Assembly: GCF_019655055.1 (NCBI RefSeq)
Contig: NZ_BPFA01000017.1
Span: forward strand, 34,855-98,854
DNA from: Shewanella sp. MBTL60-112-B2
Lineage (GTDB): Bacteria > Pseudomonadota > Gammaproteobacteria > Enterobacterales > Shewanellaceae
Direction of reading: 5' to 3'
Length of the DNA stretch: 64,000 nt
In this document: one piece after another, positions 28,920 through 37,140 of the stretch
How the letters are laid out: every line of letters begins with the position of its first letter
How positions within the stretch are numbered: the stretch's first letter is position 1
Position numbers and translations under genes: made by a program
The notes under the pieces: generated by a model
What the model saw: only the letters and a program-made list of their open reading frames with translations
Database searches by the model: none
What the model was told of the DNA's origin: nothing

Positions 28920-29039
28920 TTAAATTAATCCCATAATCTTTAACCAAGAAAGGCTCGCGGGTAATGTAGGAATAAGCATTACAAGGATAAAACCAATAAA
29001 ATAAACAATGTTAAATGGGTCTTTAAACGGCTGACTCAT
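28920..29039 (-). CDS. 39-aa single-pass membrane peptide
   Basis: A 40-codon reading frame starting MSQPFKDPFNIVYFIGF, with one hydrophobic segment (about residues 10-30) followed by SLSWLKIMGLI at the C-terminus. It has a strong ribosome binding site (AGAGGAAG, 3-10 nt before the ATG), its own terminator 30 nt downstream and a perfect FNR-type box 34 nt upstream of the start. These marks make it a real gene despite its size. I do not recognise it. Small membrane peptides of this kind often tune oxidases or transporters; whether this one does is unknown. It lies 90 nt downstream of hvfC, on the same strand. Confidence 0.75.
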   Translation of the reverse strand: MSQPFKDPFNIVYFIGFILVMLIPTLPASLSWLKIMGLI

Positions 29040-29072
29040 GACTTCCTCTCTTATTATTGCTAACCACTTTTA

Positions 29073-29086
29073 TTGATCTAGATCAA
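29073..29086. promoter_or_regulatory. FNR/EtrA-type box, perfect palindrome
   Basis: TTGATCTAGATCAA is a full match to the FNR consensus TTGAT-N4-ATCAA and a perfect 14-bp palindrome. It lies in the gap between the hvfC stop and the 39-aa peptide gene, upstream of the latter. Shewanella EtrA recognises the same motif as FNR. Whether it activates or represses cannot be told, because the -10 position is ambiguous. Confidence 0.75.
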
Positions 29087-29128
29087 TTTTTGCGGTCATT
29101 ATAGAGTTCCATCACAGGAATAGGAAGT

Positions 29129-29878
29129 CTATTTAGCCATTAATTCCCTAATAATTCCCTTATGGCTCAAGTCAATAAGTAATTGTAAGCAACCTTGCTG
29201 TAAAACATCTGCTTGAATATGAGTAAAGGTTTGCAGTAACCAAGTTACTAACTCTTGATAATCAACACTTTCATGTTGTGCCATATACGCTAGTACTTGT
29301 GCTGTAAGTGGATTCAAATTTAAAAAACTTACCTCATCATCTGCATCACGATAGATACAAAAGCATTGTGGCTCAGATGCAGCTTCTTGGGGTCGGTAAT
29401 CTGGGCTTATATGCTGAACATCATAAGCATATTGAGCAACTTGAGCGGTCGCCGCAACACAGAGCTTTTTAGTTTCAATATCGCTTGGCGCAATGAGTCG
29501 CTGCTGCGCACTATCTTGGGCTACCGCTACGACTAACTCCAACCATTCATAGTGTGCTAACTCAAGCATAAAGGGGGGATCGAGCTCTGTAGCTTCATAC
29601 TCTGTTTGCAGAAATACTAGAAACTCTTGAGAGATCTCTAAAAATATAGGCGTATGGCAGTCATGCGTGACAAAAAACTTTTGCACCAAATCTAACCAAT
29701 CTTGTTGCTTGTACAAGCTCTTTAGTACTGGGAAAGCATTTGAAATAAAACCATCGATATTATTGAAAAACAGCTCGCGATAGATTTTCATCCGCCGAGC
29801 TTCAATCCCCTCTGGAGGTAGGCGAGAAGGATCTTTAATGCAGTCCATAAAATTCTGCTGCACCTTAACAAAGCTCAT
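29129..29878 (-). CDS. hvfC: HvfC/BufC-type MNIO partner protein (DUF2063)
   Basis: 249 aa. The N-terminal domain (about 1-100: FMDCIKDPS, RRMKIYRELFFNNIDGFISNAFPVLK) is the DUF2063 putative DNA-binding-like domain found in partner proteins of DUF692 enzymes; a winged-helix-like C-terminal region follows. In characterised bufferin and HvfABC systems this subunit presents the precursor peptide to the iron-dependent enzyme. Its ATG overlaps the stop of hvfB by one base (TAATG), so the two are translationally coupled. The name is by family and context, not by tested function. Confidence 0.88.
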   Translation of the reverse strand: MSFVKVQQNFMDCIKDPSRLPPEGIEARRMKIYRELFFNNIDGFISNAFPVLKSLYKQQDWLDLVQKFFVTHDCHTPIFLEISQEFLVFLQTEYEATELDPPFMLELAHYEWLELVVAVAQDSAQQRLIAPSDIETKKLCVAATAQVAQYAYDVQHISPDYRPQEAASEPQCFCIYRDADDEVSFLNLNPLTAQVLAYMAQHESVDYQELVTWLLQTFTHIQADVLQQGCLQLLIDLSHKGIIRELMAK

Positions 29879-30741
29879 TAGGCACTCCTTTTTAAGCTGT
29901 CTAAGTAGCGGTTTTGATAGTCATGGATCTGATTAATCTCTAACAATAATTCGCTGGTTTGTGGGATATTAAAATCTCGTTCTAACAAGGTTGGAAACAC
30001 GCCGTGATGCTGGTGACATGCAGCGAGTAACTTCCAAACGGGATCAACGATATCAGCACCGTGAGTATCGACGATTAAATCCTCAGCTTCTTCATAGTGC
30101 CCCGCGATATGTAAGTAGGCGATTTTGTCTGTCGGCATCATTTTTAAAAATTCGAGCGCGTCATATTGATGATTGACCGAATTAACATAGATGTTATTAA
30201 CATCTAAAAGCATCTTACAACCAGCCTCTTGCATAACACTAGTGACAAATTCAGCTTCTGACATTTCAGCCCCAGGTGCCGCGTAAAATGACACATTCTC
30301 AAGCACTAAAGGTCGCTCAATAATATCCTCTGCTTGCTTTACTCGCTCAGCGACATGCATCACAGCTTCAGAGGTAAAGGGGATCGGCATTAAATCGTAC
30401 ATATGCCCAGTACCAGAACAGTAACTTAAATGCTCTGAATAGGTTTCTATCTGGTGCAGATCTAGAAAGTTTTTAACGCTTCTAACAAACTGAACATCTA
30501 ATGGTGCAGGGCTGCCTATCGATAAGGATAAGCCGTGACAATAGAACTCATGCTTTTCAGTTAGCTCTCTAAATTGACGGCCAAACTTACCGCCTAATGT
30601 CATCCAGTTCTCTGGGGCTATTTCAAAAAAATCGATCGCACTTGGTACAGACTGGCACATTTCATCCAGCATTTCCCGTCTAAGACCTAAGCCAACTTGT
30701 CCCTTATTCACCTTACTGCTATGTGTCATATTGTCGCCCAT
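29878..30741 (-). CDS. hvfB: Multinuclear non-heme iron-dependent oxidase HvfB/BufB (DUF692)
   Basis: 287-aa TIM-barrel protein of the MNIO/DUF692 family (MbnB, TglH, BufB, HvfB). Metal-ligand-type motifs occur in order: CHGLSLSIG, YSEHLSYC, LENVSFYA, MLLDVNNIYVN, YLHIAGH, DTHGADI and LERDFNIP. Family members oxidise peptide cysteines to oxazolone/thioamide or thiooxazole groups that bind copper. The adjacent precursor has EGKCG motifs like HvfA. ATG at 30741 or four codons later at 30729 are both possible. Coupled to hvfC by a one-base overlap; separated from the precursor gene by a hairpin. Confidence 0.9.
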   Translation of the reverse strand: MGDNMTHSSKVNKGQVGLGLRREMLDEMCQSVPSAIDFFEIAPENWMTLGGKFGRQFRELTEKHEFYCHGLSLSIGSPAPLDVQFVRSVKNFLDLHQIETYSEHLSYCSGTGHMYDLMPIPFTSEAVMHVAERVKQAEDIIERPLVLENVSFYAAPGAEMSEAEFVTSVMQEAGCKMLLDVNNIYVNSVNHQYDALEFLKMMPTDKIAYLHIAGHYEEAEDLIVDTHGADIVDPVWKLLAACHQHHGVFPTLLERDFNIPQTSELLLEINQIHDYQNRYLDSLKRSA

Positions 30742-30766
30742 TTACCACTGAATCAGCTAAACAAAC

Positions 30767-30790
30767 AGGGCCAGCATATGCTGACCCTGC
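30767..30790 (-). terminator. Hairpin between hvfA and hvfB, probable partial terminator
   Basis: On the minus strand CAGGGTCAGCAT pairs with ATGCTGGCCCTG (12 bp, one G-U), followed by TTTGTTT. It lies 17 nt after the hvfA stop and 26 nt before the hvfB start. The broken U-tract suggests incomplete termination, which would make more precursor than enzyme. Confidence 0.65.
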
Positions 30791-30807
30791 ATAACTACCA
30801 AGAAAAA

Positions 30808-31239
30808 CTATTTAGCGCCGCCACATTTACCTTCACCACACTTACCTTCTTTTTTGGCTTTCTTTTCGCCACCACATTTACCTTCGCCGCACTTGCCTTC
30901 TTTGGCTTTAGCTTTGTCGCCACCACATTTACCTTCGCCGCACTTACCTTCTTTGGCTTTAGCTTTGTCGCCACCACATTTACCTTCGCCGCACTTACCT
31001 TCTTTGGCTTTAGCTTTGTCGCCACCACATTTACCTTCGCCACACTTGCCCTCTTTAGCCTTTTTCTTATCGGCACCGCATTTACCTTCGCCGCACTTAC
31101 CCTCGCCCTCTAACAGTTGGTAACCGGCTGGCATTTCACTGTAGCCAAATGGGTTTGCTTGAACACTGCCAGCTAAAGCACTTCCCATTACAACAGCACC
31201 TACAGCTACAGTGATTGCAGTTTTATTAACTAATTTCAT
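30808..31239 (-). CDS. hvfA: HvfA-type copper-peptide precursor with 12 EGKCG motifs
   Basis: 143-aa secreted precursor. A Sec signal peptide (residues 1-28, ending SVQA) precedes a short spacer (NPFGYSEMPAGYQLLEG). Then six units of about 17 residues follow, each with two EGKCG motifs and a DKAKAK-type linker: 12 motifs and 12 cysteines in total (46-143). Apart from these cysteines there are none. In the HvfABC/bufferin-2 family such cysteines are modified by the DUF692 enzyme to chelate copper. GAGGGAAG precedes the ATG. It is first in the operon hvfA-hvfB-hvfC. No metal-responsive operator was recognised upstream. Confidence 0.9.
   Translation of the reverse strand: MKLVNKTAITVAVGAVVMGSALAGSVQANPFGYSEMPAGYQLLEGEGKCGEGKCGADKKKAKEGKCGEGKCGGDKAKAKEGKCGEGKCGGDKAKAKEGKCGEGKCGGDKAKAKEGKCGEGKCGGEKKAKKEGKCGEGKCGGAK
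30811..31104 (-). repeat. In-gene tandem repeat of about 51 bp encoding EGKCG units
   Basis: Six head-to-tail units inside hvfA. Units two to four are nearly identical at nucleotide level, while the first and last two diverge in the linker (ADKKKAK, GEKKAKK). The 51-bp period keeps the reading frame, so copy number can vary by slippage without frame loss. Confidence 0.9.
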
Positions 31240-31609
31240 AATCTCTTCCCTCTATACATATCAATATGGTATCGGTTACCAACAAGGCATTTTGCTGGCT
31301 TGCTAAATTAGACCCGTCAACCAACAATTAAATTTCACAAATTTTACATTCATCACATTTATGGCTCAATAAAGCTGCTAGGTCAAATAATCATCTACAT
31401 AAGAACTAAGCATAGTTGAATGTTTACACTGAATTTTTTATCAATCTTGCTAGTTTCACGCCTCTGCTGCAGACATGTCCCGCCCTCTGATGAATTAACA
31501 TTTACAGCTACAATTGAGTTAGCATCGATTGACAGTAGATAAAATGTTTAAGTCTATTTGGCCGACAGTTTAGGATGGGGTAGAATGCAGCGCCTTTAAA
31601 AATACCGAT
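31240..31609. other. Intergenic region between divergent hvfA and dusC
   Basis: 370 nt. A sigma-70-like promoter for dusC (TTGGCC, 17-bp spacer, TAGAAT) can be placed at 31558-31586. For hvfA a ribosome binding site is clear, but no convincing promoter; GGTAACC about 70 nt upstream vaguely resembles an ECF-type -35 element without a matching -10. No small gene is seen. Confidence 0.4.
31558..31586 (+). promoter_or_regulatory. Putative sigma-70 promoter of dusC
   Basis: TTGGCC, 17-bp spacer, TAGAAT. It would give a leader of roughly 15-20 nt before the ATG at 31610. Confidence 0.4.
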
Positions 31610-32569
31610 ATGTTGGACTATTCAGTGCGAATAATTTTGGCGCCTATGGAAGGCGTTGTAGATGACTTAATGCGAGAGATCCTCTCTGCCATCAACCCAT
31701 ATGACCTAATGGTCACCGAATTTGTTCGTGTAGTAGACCAACTACTGCCTGACAAAGTATTCCACCGTATTTGCCCTGAGCTGCAAAATGGCGCACAGAC
31801 ATTATCTGGCACGCCTGTACGGGTACAACTACTTGGCCAAAATCCTGACTGGATGGCAGAAAATGCTTTTAGAGCGGTAGAGCTTGGTTCAAATGGTGTG
31901 GATGTGAACTTTGGTTGCCCAGCAAAGATGGTCAATCGCAGTAATGGCGGTGCCATCATGCTGCAATATCCAGAGCAATTATATAAAGTTGTAAAGGCGA
32001 TGCGTGATGCAGTGCCAAGCCACCAGCCTGTTACAGCCAAAATACGTTTAGGCTTTAACGATAAGTCTTTATATATGGAGAATGCCCTTGCTATTTACGA
32101 AGCTGGTGCAAGTGAACTTGCAGTCCATGCTCGCAGCAAGGTTGATGGTTATAAGCCTCCTGCTTATTGGGAATATATTACTGACATTAATGCCAAGTTG
32201 CCCATTCCCGTCATTGCGAATGGCGAGATCTGGAATCGAGATGATGCCGAGCGCTGTATGAGCGTAACAGGCTGTGACAGTATCATGGTTGGACGCGGAG
32301 CTATTTCACTGCCAAACCTTGCCGCACACATAAAAGGCGATGACACTTACACTTGGGAACAATCACTCAATCTCATGCTTGAGTATACGAATCGAGAATT
32401 AGAGGGAAGGAAGAGTACTTATTACCCCGCCCGGATCAAACAGTGGTTTGGCTATTTAAATCGTCAATATAGCGAAGCTGATGAACTATTTAGAGAGCTA
32501 AGAGTGTTTAAAACGGCTGAAGAGATTATTGACGTGTTACGACGCGCACAAGACAATCTAGCCAAATAA
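31610..32569 (+). CDS. dusC: tRNA-dihydrouridine(16) synthase
   Basis: 319-aa FMN-dependent enzyme reducing uridine 16 in the tRNA D-loop. The TIM-barrel start (ILAPMEGVVDDLMREIL), TEFVRVVDQLLPDKVFHRICPEL, the catalytic cysteine in NFGCPAKMVNRSNGG, HARSKVDGYKPPAYW and VIANGEIWN match DusC rather than DusA or DusB. E. coli DusC is 315 aa. The ATG at 31610 has no clear Shine-Dalgarno; a GTG at 31625 (VRIILAPMEG) aligns with the E. coli start and cannot be excluded. It is divergent from hvfA and shortly followed by the DksA-like gene. Confidence 0.93.
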   Translation: MLDYSVRIILAPMEGVVDDLMREILSAINPYDLMVTEFVRVVDQLLPDKVFHRICPELQNGAQTLSGTPVRVQLLGQNPDWMAENAFRAVELGSNGVDVNFGCPAKMVNRSNGGAIMLQYPEQLYKVVKAMRDAVPSHQPVTAKIRLGFNDKSLYMENALAIYEAGASELAVHARSKVDGYKPPAYWEYITDINAKLPIPVIANGEIWNRDDAERCMSVTGCDSIMVGRGAISLPNLAAHIKGDDTYTWEQSLNLMLEYTNRELEGRKSTYYPARIKQWFGYLNRQYSEADELFRELRVFKTAEEIIDVLRRAQDNLAK

Positions 32570-32686
32570 CCGGCATTTTATTGCGCTATATTGACAAAAT
32601 ATAGCGCTGAATTGATCTCTATCATAACGCCTCACGCCTGCACGTTTAGACTAACAAGCCGTAAAGTCATTAATGTAGGCAATCTA

Positions 32687-33043
32687 GTGAGTACTAACCA
32701 AATCAAACAAACCTTATCCGCTATCGAGTCGGAACTAAGATCAAAGATTGGTGCACTCCCCGAAATGCAAGCCAAGCTAATGGACCAGCAAAATTATTCT
32801 CTTTGTGAGCTCATTCAAGTCATGACTGATGTTCACCTATGCGAGCATCCATTATTTATTAAGTTGATGAGCCTAGATGCGGCGCGGTGTCAACTTGAGA
32901 TTGGTTTATACGGTGTATGCAGTGATTGTGAAAGTGATATCGAGCCTGATCATTTAGCGAAGGATCCATTAGAACAACGTTGCATTAGCTGCAGTGGCCA
33001 ATTCCTACGTCAACACAGACAAGAGTTAAGACTTAATCACTAA
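32687..33043 (+). CDS. TraR/DksA-family zinc-finger protein
   Basis: 118 aa from a GTG start at 32687. The frame is open to an ATG at 32591, but the first 32 residues look like translated spacer and the GTG is preceded by TAGG. The C-terminal C4 zinc finger CSDC...CISC lies at about 83-106; the N-terminal part is helical. Related small proteins are secondary-channel regulators of RNA polymerase, but without the acidic DxxDxA coiled-coil tip of DksA this one may not act like DksA. It is about 120 nt downstream of dusC, same strand, possibly an operon. A MITE-like repeat begins at its stop codon. Confidence 0.75.
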   Translation: MSTNQIKQTLSAIESELRSKIGALPEMQAKLMDQQNYSLCELIQVMTDVHLCEHPLFIKLMSLDAARCQLEIGLYGVCSDCESDIEPDHLAKDPLEQRCISCSGQFLRQHRQELRLNH

Positions 33044-33372
33044 TACCAATCAGTATAAACATTTAGTCACTCAGCGAGAGTTTAGCGGTTTTGAGGCAAG
33101 GTCATTAAATGCTCCTGCATTAATGACATTCGCTGCATCCATGCAGCTCGCAACGAGTAAAGGGCATAGTTGAACTAGGTTCAAGCTTCCTCTTTGTTTG
33201 TTAAGAGCCTCAGCATCAGAATCGCTAAAACTCGCCATTCTGGAGCGTTTTTGGCTGCCTACTTCTGCGTTGATTAGCTTTCTAAGGGAATAACCATTAT
33301 TGCAGCTATTCGCCTTGAATTAGTTTGCCAAAAATCGCTCTGAGTAGATCAAATTCTTATACTGATTGGTAT
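33043..33372. repeat. MITE-like element, copy 1 (330 bp)
   Basis: Bounded by perfect 16-bp terminal inverted repeats ATACCAATCAGTATAA and TTATACTGATTGGTAT. No reading frame of note. The inner sequence matches copy 2 at 37141-37557 over nearly its whole length, apart from a 93-bp insertion in copy 2 and scattered changes. The left end coincides with the stop codon of the zinc-finger gene. Confidence 0.85.
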
Positions 33373-33427
33373 AATACGTACGAGTACATATGAGTTACTC
33401 GCCGTCTTTGTGAGTGGCTAATTTCCA

Positions 33428-33459
33428 TAAAAAAACCTCCGCATTGCGGAGGTTTTTTA
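33428..33459 (-). terminator. Intrinsic terminator of the TonB-dependent receptor gene
   Basis: On the minus strand AAAAAACCTCCGCA, ATGCGGAGGTTTTTTT: an 8-9 bp GC-rich stem with a long U-tract, 32 nt after the stop. Confidence 0.92.
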
Positions 33460-33491
33460 TTATCTAACTAATTTATTTAGTTATTAAACGA

Positions 33492-36176
33492 TTAGAACTT
33501 CTGGTTCAATCTTAGGTAATAAGTACGTCCTAAGACATCGTATAGACCCGTATTTGTGTCACGGTAACCGGCGAAGTCATACCAGCTTGGTGCTTCTTTA
33601 TCAAAGATATTGTTCACACCCACTGTGATGCTACCGTTCCAATCATGGGTGTAACCCACCTGGAAGTTATGCTTGAAGTAGCTTGGTACGTCAACAATAT
33701 AGTCATAACCTTCATCACGAAGATCTTGACCTGATTGACTACCAATGTATACCGTAGTCCAAGCTGCGTTGAAGTCGTTTAAGTACCAACTAGCAGCGAA
33801 GTTACCACGCCAATCTGGGTAATCCTGAGTACCTGCATACTCAACCATTTCAGATGTCGCATCTGCTTGCTTATCAAACGCTAAAATGTGTGAAACATCT
33901 AGTTTAAAGTTAAAGTCACCAAAACCTGTTTCTAGGTTATAAGCAGTCACAAAATCTAGACCCGATGTTTCAACTGAAGCAATATTTTCTACACCCGCTT
34001 CAATGTACTCAATCTTACCGTCTGCTCCACGATGGATCTTATCTGAACCACCATTAATCTGCTCATCATATAACAGGTCATCGATACCAACTGATTCAAT
34101 CTTGTTGTCATAGACGATTGAGTAGTATGACAGCTCAACGTTCCACTCATCGGTTACGTTCCACACACCACCAACGGTTAACGAATTACCTTCTTCCGCT
34201 TCTAGGTCTGGGTTACCACCGTACCAAGTTTTATATTGGTTGGTTGGCGAACAGTAATCTGCGTCTGCATCATCACCGTTGGCACCACACCATACTGGAT
34301 CATATCCGCTTTCGAAACTTAGTGACTGTGAAGAGAACATCTCCCCCATGTTTGGAGCACGGAATGAATCACCGTAGCTAGCACGTAGTAATAGTGAATC
34401 TACTGGGCGCCAGCTCAAACCAAACTTAGGAACAACTGCATCAAATGTAGATGACTCAGTCACTTCACCCGTTGCACCTGTTAAGTTACCTTCTTGCTCA
34501 TAACGCTCATAACGTACAGCTGCTGAAAGTTCAACGTTTGCAGGCAGCCCCATCTGGAATTCTACATAACCCGCAGAACGGTCACGTGTTGCATCAACAT
34601 CATCACCACCAGAACCACCTGAAATGATACCTGCAGCAGACTCAGGGTCACTTGTTTGCTCAAAGCTAATCATTTCATATTCAACACCACCAACCATAGC
34701 TAGTGATACTGCATCATTTTCGAAAATCAATGTTGAAGCAAGTGCGTCAATTTGTGTACTTTCAAATTTACCCTGGTAAACACCTGTGTGAGCTGCGGCC
34801 CCATAAAGGCCTGCCATTTGCTGTTCCCACTCATCATAAGCTAAGCCTTGAGTGTTAAAGATGTCGTACTCACCTGTATCAATTTCACTCTGGATGATGT
34901 TGTCATTGATAAGGTTATAGTTAAATGAATTTGTAGTAGAAGCTGAGTGCTGTAGATTGACTTCCCAGTCTAGACCATTACCTACATCAGAGAAGCCTAC
35001 TAGCCCACCTAGAATATCGAAGTTATTTGTTTCAGTCAGTGTGTCACGCTCACCAATCTGTACTGAACGCATGTAAATAGTCATGTCTTCACCAGTAGGG
35101 TTATACTGGTTATCAGCGTCCATGACTGGGTAGTTTGTCGATACTGGCGTACCAGCATAACGGGTATGAGTTTCAGTAAATGACGCTGAACCACGACCAC
35201 GGAACTGAATATCTTCTGCAACATCGTAACTAAAATTAGTCATAAATGAGTTACGAGTCACATCACCAAATAACTTAGTCACTTCACCGTAGCTGTAGTA
35301 ACAACGACCGTTATTCGCGCCATCGGTACCGTTAGATACGTTTTCAGTCTGCTCACACATCTCTGAGTTTGAATAGAATGCATAGATGTCTTTACCATCA
35401 TCATTCTTCTCGCCAGTGTTGTAATAACCGTTAGGCACTGAGCTGAAAGAACTATAATCGCTATACGTTGGGTCATTCATGTCCCAAACATCACGGTCCA
35501 TCACATTCTTAGTATCGTAATACTCGTAAGTAAAAGTGATGTTACCTTTGTCGGTGTTAAAACCCGTAGCTAATGAGAAACGGTTGGCATCACCGCCTTC
35601 AATACTTGGCTGCTCAGTACTAAAATCTAGCTGAACACCATCAAAGTCTTTCTTAGTAATAATGTTGATTACGCCAGCAACAGCATCAGAACCATAAACT
35701 GCCGATGCGCCATCACGTAGAATTTCAATACGTTCAACAATCGCCATTGGGATCTGAGATGTATCGGCTACCGCTCCAGAACTTGAACTGGTACCCGGCA
35801 TACGACGGCCGTCTAATAACACAAGTGTCGCAGAAGAGCCTAGACCACGAAGGTTAACACTACTTGTTGCGCTGCCGCCTGAGCCGTAGCCAGACATTCC
35901 ACGCCATGAACCAAAGCTATTTACTGCTGAGTTGTTTAAAACGTCTGCAACTGTTTTTTCACCAGTCATTGCGATATCTGCAGCACTGATAACTGTAACT
36001 GGAGATACAGTTTCCATGTCAACTTGCTTAATACGCGAACCGGTTACTTCGATGCGTTCTACTTTTTCATCCGCAGCTTCTTCTGCAAATGCAAATCCAG
36101 ATAAAGCAACACTTGTCGCGGCAGCGGCTATAAAGCTACGACGTACTGCTTTTGCGGTTAAGGTTACTGAGTTCAT
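33492..36176 (-). CDS. TonB-dependent outer-membrane receptor
   Basis: 894 aa. A signal peptide (about 1-31, ending GFAFA) is followed by a TonB-box-like stretch (EKVERIEVTGSRI), a plug domain (PVTVISAADI, TVADVLNNSAVNSF, LRGLGSSATLVLLDGRRMP, IERIEILRDGASAVYGSDAVAGVINIITKKDF) and a 22-strand-type barrel ending in LNQKF. The C-terminal aromatic residue is the outer-membrane signature. It belongs to the large receptor group with a Gly/Ser-rich plug loop typical of Shewanella and Alteromonas. The substrate is unknown: no siderophore, vitamin B12 or sugar genes lie nearby. The family-like start at 36176 has GAGGGG upstream. Confidence 0.93.
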   Translation of the reverse strand: MNSVTLTAKAVRRSFIAAAATSVALSGFAFAEEAADEKVERIEVTGSRIKQVDMETVSPVTVISAADIAMTGEKTVADVLNNSAVNSFGSWRGMSGYGSGGSATSSVNLRGLGSSATLVLLDGRRMPGTSSSSGAVADTSQIPMAIVERIEILRDGASAVYGSDAVAGVINIITKKDFDGVQLDFSTEQPSIEGGDANRFSLATGFNTDKGNITFTYEYYDTKNVMDRDVWDMNDPTYSDYSSFSSVPNGYYNTGEKNDDGKDIYAFYSNSEMCEQTENVSNGTDGANNGRCYYSYGEVTKLFGDVTRNSFMTNFSYDVAEDIQFRGRGSASFTETHTRYAGTPVSTNYPVMDADNQYNPTGEDMTIYMRSVQIGERDTLTETNNFDILGGLVGFSDVGNGLDWEVNLQHSASTTNSFNYNLINDNIIQSEIDTGEYDIFNTQGLAYDEWEQQMAGLYGAAAHTGVYQGKFESTQIDALASTLIFENDAVSLAMVGGVEYEMISFEQTSDPESAAGIISGGSGGDDVDATRDRSAGYVEFQMGLPANVELSAAVRYERYEQEGNLTGATGEVTESSTFDAVVPKFGLSWRPVDSLLLRASYGDSFRAPNMGEMFSSQSLSFESGYDPVWCGANGDDADADYCSPTNQYKTWYGGNPDLEAEEGNSLTVGGVWNVTDEWNVELSYYSIVYDNKIESVGIDDLLYDEQINGGSDKIHRGADGKIEYIEAGVENIASVETSGLDFVTAYNLETGFGDFNFKLDVSHILAFDKQADATSEMVEYAGTQDYPDWRGNFAASWYLNDFNAAWTTVYIGSQSGQDLRDEGYDYIVDVPSYFKHNFQVGYTHDWNGSITVGVNNIFDKEAPSWYDFAGYRDTNTGLYDVLGRTYYLRLNQKF

Positions 36177-37140
36177 ATTTATCCCCTCATATTCCGATAT
36201 AACAACGTCGGAACAGTTATATTTATTTATTATTTTAAAAAGGAAGTTAAACACTTCGTAATAAATACTGTTCAAATTTAACTTTTAAGTCAACTGTCAT
36301 TACAAAAAAATAACCTAAAAGAGATTATTTGATACAAGTTACATACCCCAAAGTAATAACGGAAACACAAAAAACCTTAAAAAACAAATACTTAATAAGC
36401 AAAAAAATAAAGAGGCACCAGGCATCAAAACAACGTAACAACAGCCGTTACAGTTGTTACGCAATTATAAAGACAGTTAACAAAAGGGCAACTATAAAGA
36501 TTAAAAAACACACTAAACATGTTATAAAAATAAATTAACCAGTTACTTAAGTAGCTGGGGACACATATAGAATCAGGGATGTTTATATAAAAAACAGTCA
36601 AGGCAAATTTAACAACCCGTTCACATCAAGTAACTGGTTGTATCAGATAAATATAAAGCTTATTAGTTATATGTTAATTAAATGCAGACTGTTAACAATG
36701 AATTAATCTATCTAAAATATGGAAAAGTTAAATATCAAGCTCCATAAAAAATCGTCAATTATTGTTAAATGTCTATTTGTAAACTACTGGCTTAATACAG
36801 AGGATAAAGAATGGGGAGAATTAATATTGAGTATGTAAATCATTAGCATTTACGAATGGAGCGAAATAGCGGCAACGACTTAATAGCATAACTCCTTCCC
36901 CTAATACCAGCAGCAACAGAACTAAATGGCTGGTTCTCTTTTAGAGCCTAGTAGTCTTAAAGCATTAACAGCTGCCACAGAGCGTAAGCATGAAGGCGAA
37001 GATAATTTATATGTGGCAACTAGATTACAATTCTAAGATTGCGCAAGCTTAAAATAGAGAACTTGGTGTCATTCTCGATTCGATATCGCTAAGTAACACC
37101 ATTTTGGAGATGCTACGCTCCCAGCTTTAGAGCAGCTTTT
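36177..37140. other. Gene-poor AT-rich region upstream of the receptor
   Basis: About 960 nt with no convincing full gene. It should hold the receptor promoter. Visible structure: a 12-bp inverted repeat (AACCAGTTACTT at 36537-36548 and its complement at 36628-36639), and a 36-codon frame at 36926-37036 ending in YVATRLQF that resembles the C-terminus of a beta-barrel protein. A 69-codon Lys/Ile/Thr-rich frame at 36329-36538 reflects low-complexity AT sequence. Confidence 0.5.
36926..37036 (+). pseudogene. Possible remnant of an outer-membrane protein C-terminus
   Basis: A 36-codon frame ending EGEDNLYVATRLQF. The alternating pattern and terminal phenylalanine resemble the last beta strand of outer-membrane barrels. 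No ribosome binding site and no longer upstream frame exist, so if meaningful it is a decayed gene end. Weak. Confidence 0.2.

Noticed and set aside
30811..31104. Regular direct repeats that could suggest a CRISPR array
   Set aside because: The period is 51 bp with no unique spacers, and the repeats encode EGKCG units in frame inside hvfA.
30697..31123. Several long overlapping reading frames on both strands across hvfA
   Set aside because: They are by-products of the low-complexity repeat. Only the minus-strand frame at 30808-31239 has a signal peptide, a ribosome binding site and a family match.
31300..31325. GGTAACC element upstream of hvfA as an ECF sigma-factor promoter
   Set aside because: No matching -10 at the expected spacing; too weak to annotate.
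32591..32686. ATG start 32 codons upstream for the DksA-like gene
   Set aside because: The extra residues show no helical or zinc-finger character and lack an SD; GTG at 32687 gives a compact family-like protein. The choice is probable, not certain.
36329..36538. 69-codon plus-strand frame upstream of the TonB receptor
   Set aside because: Lys/Ile/Thr-rich translation of AT-rich DNA, no ribosome binding site, no domain.
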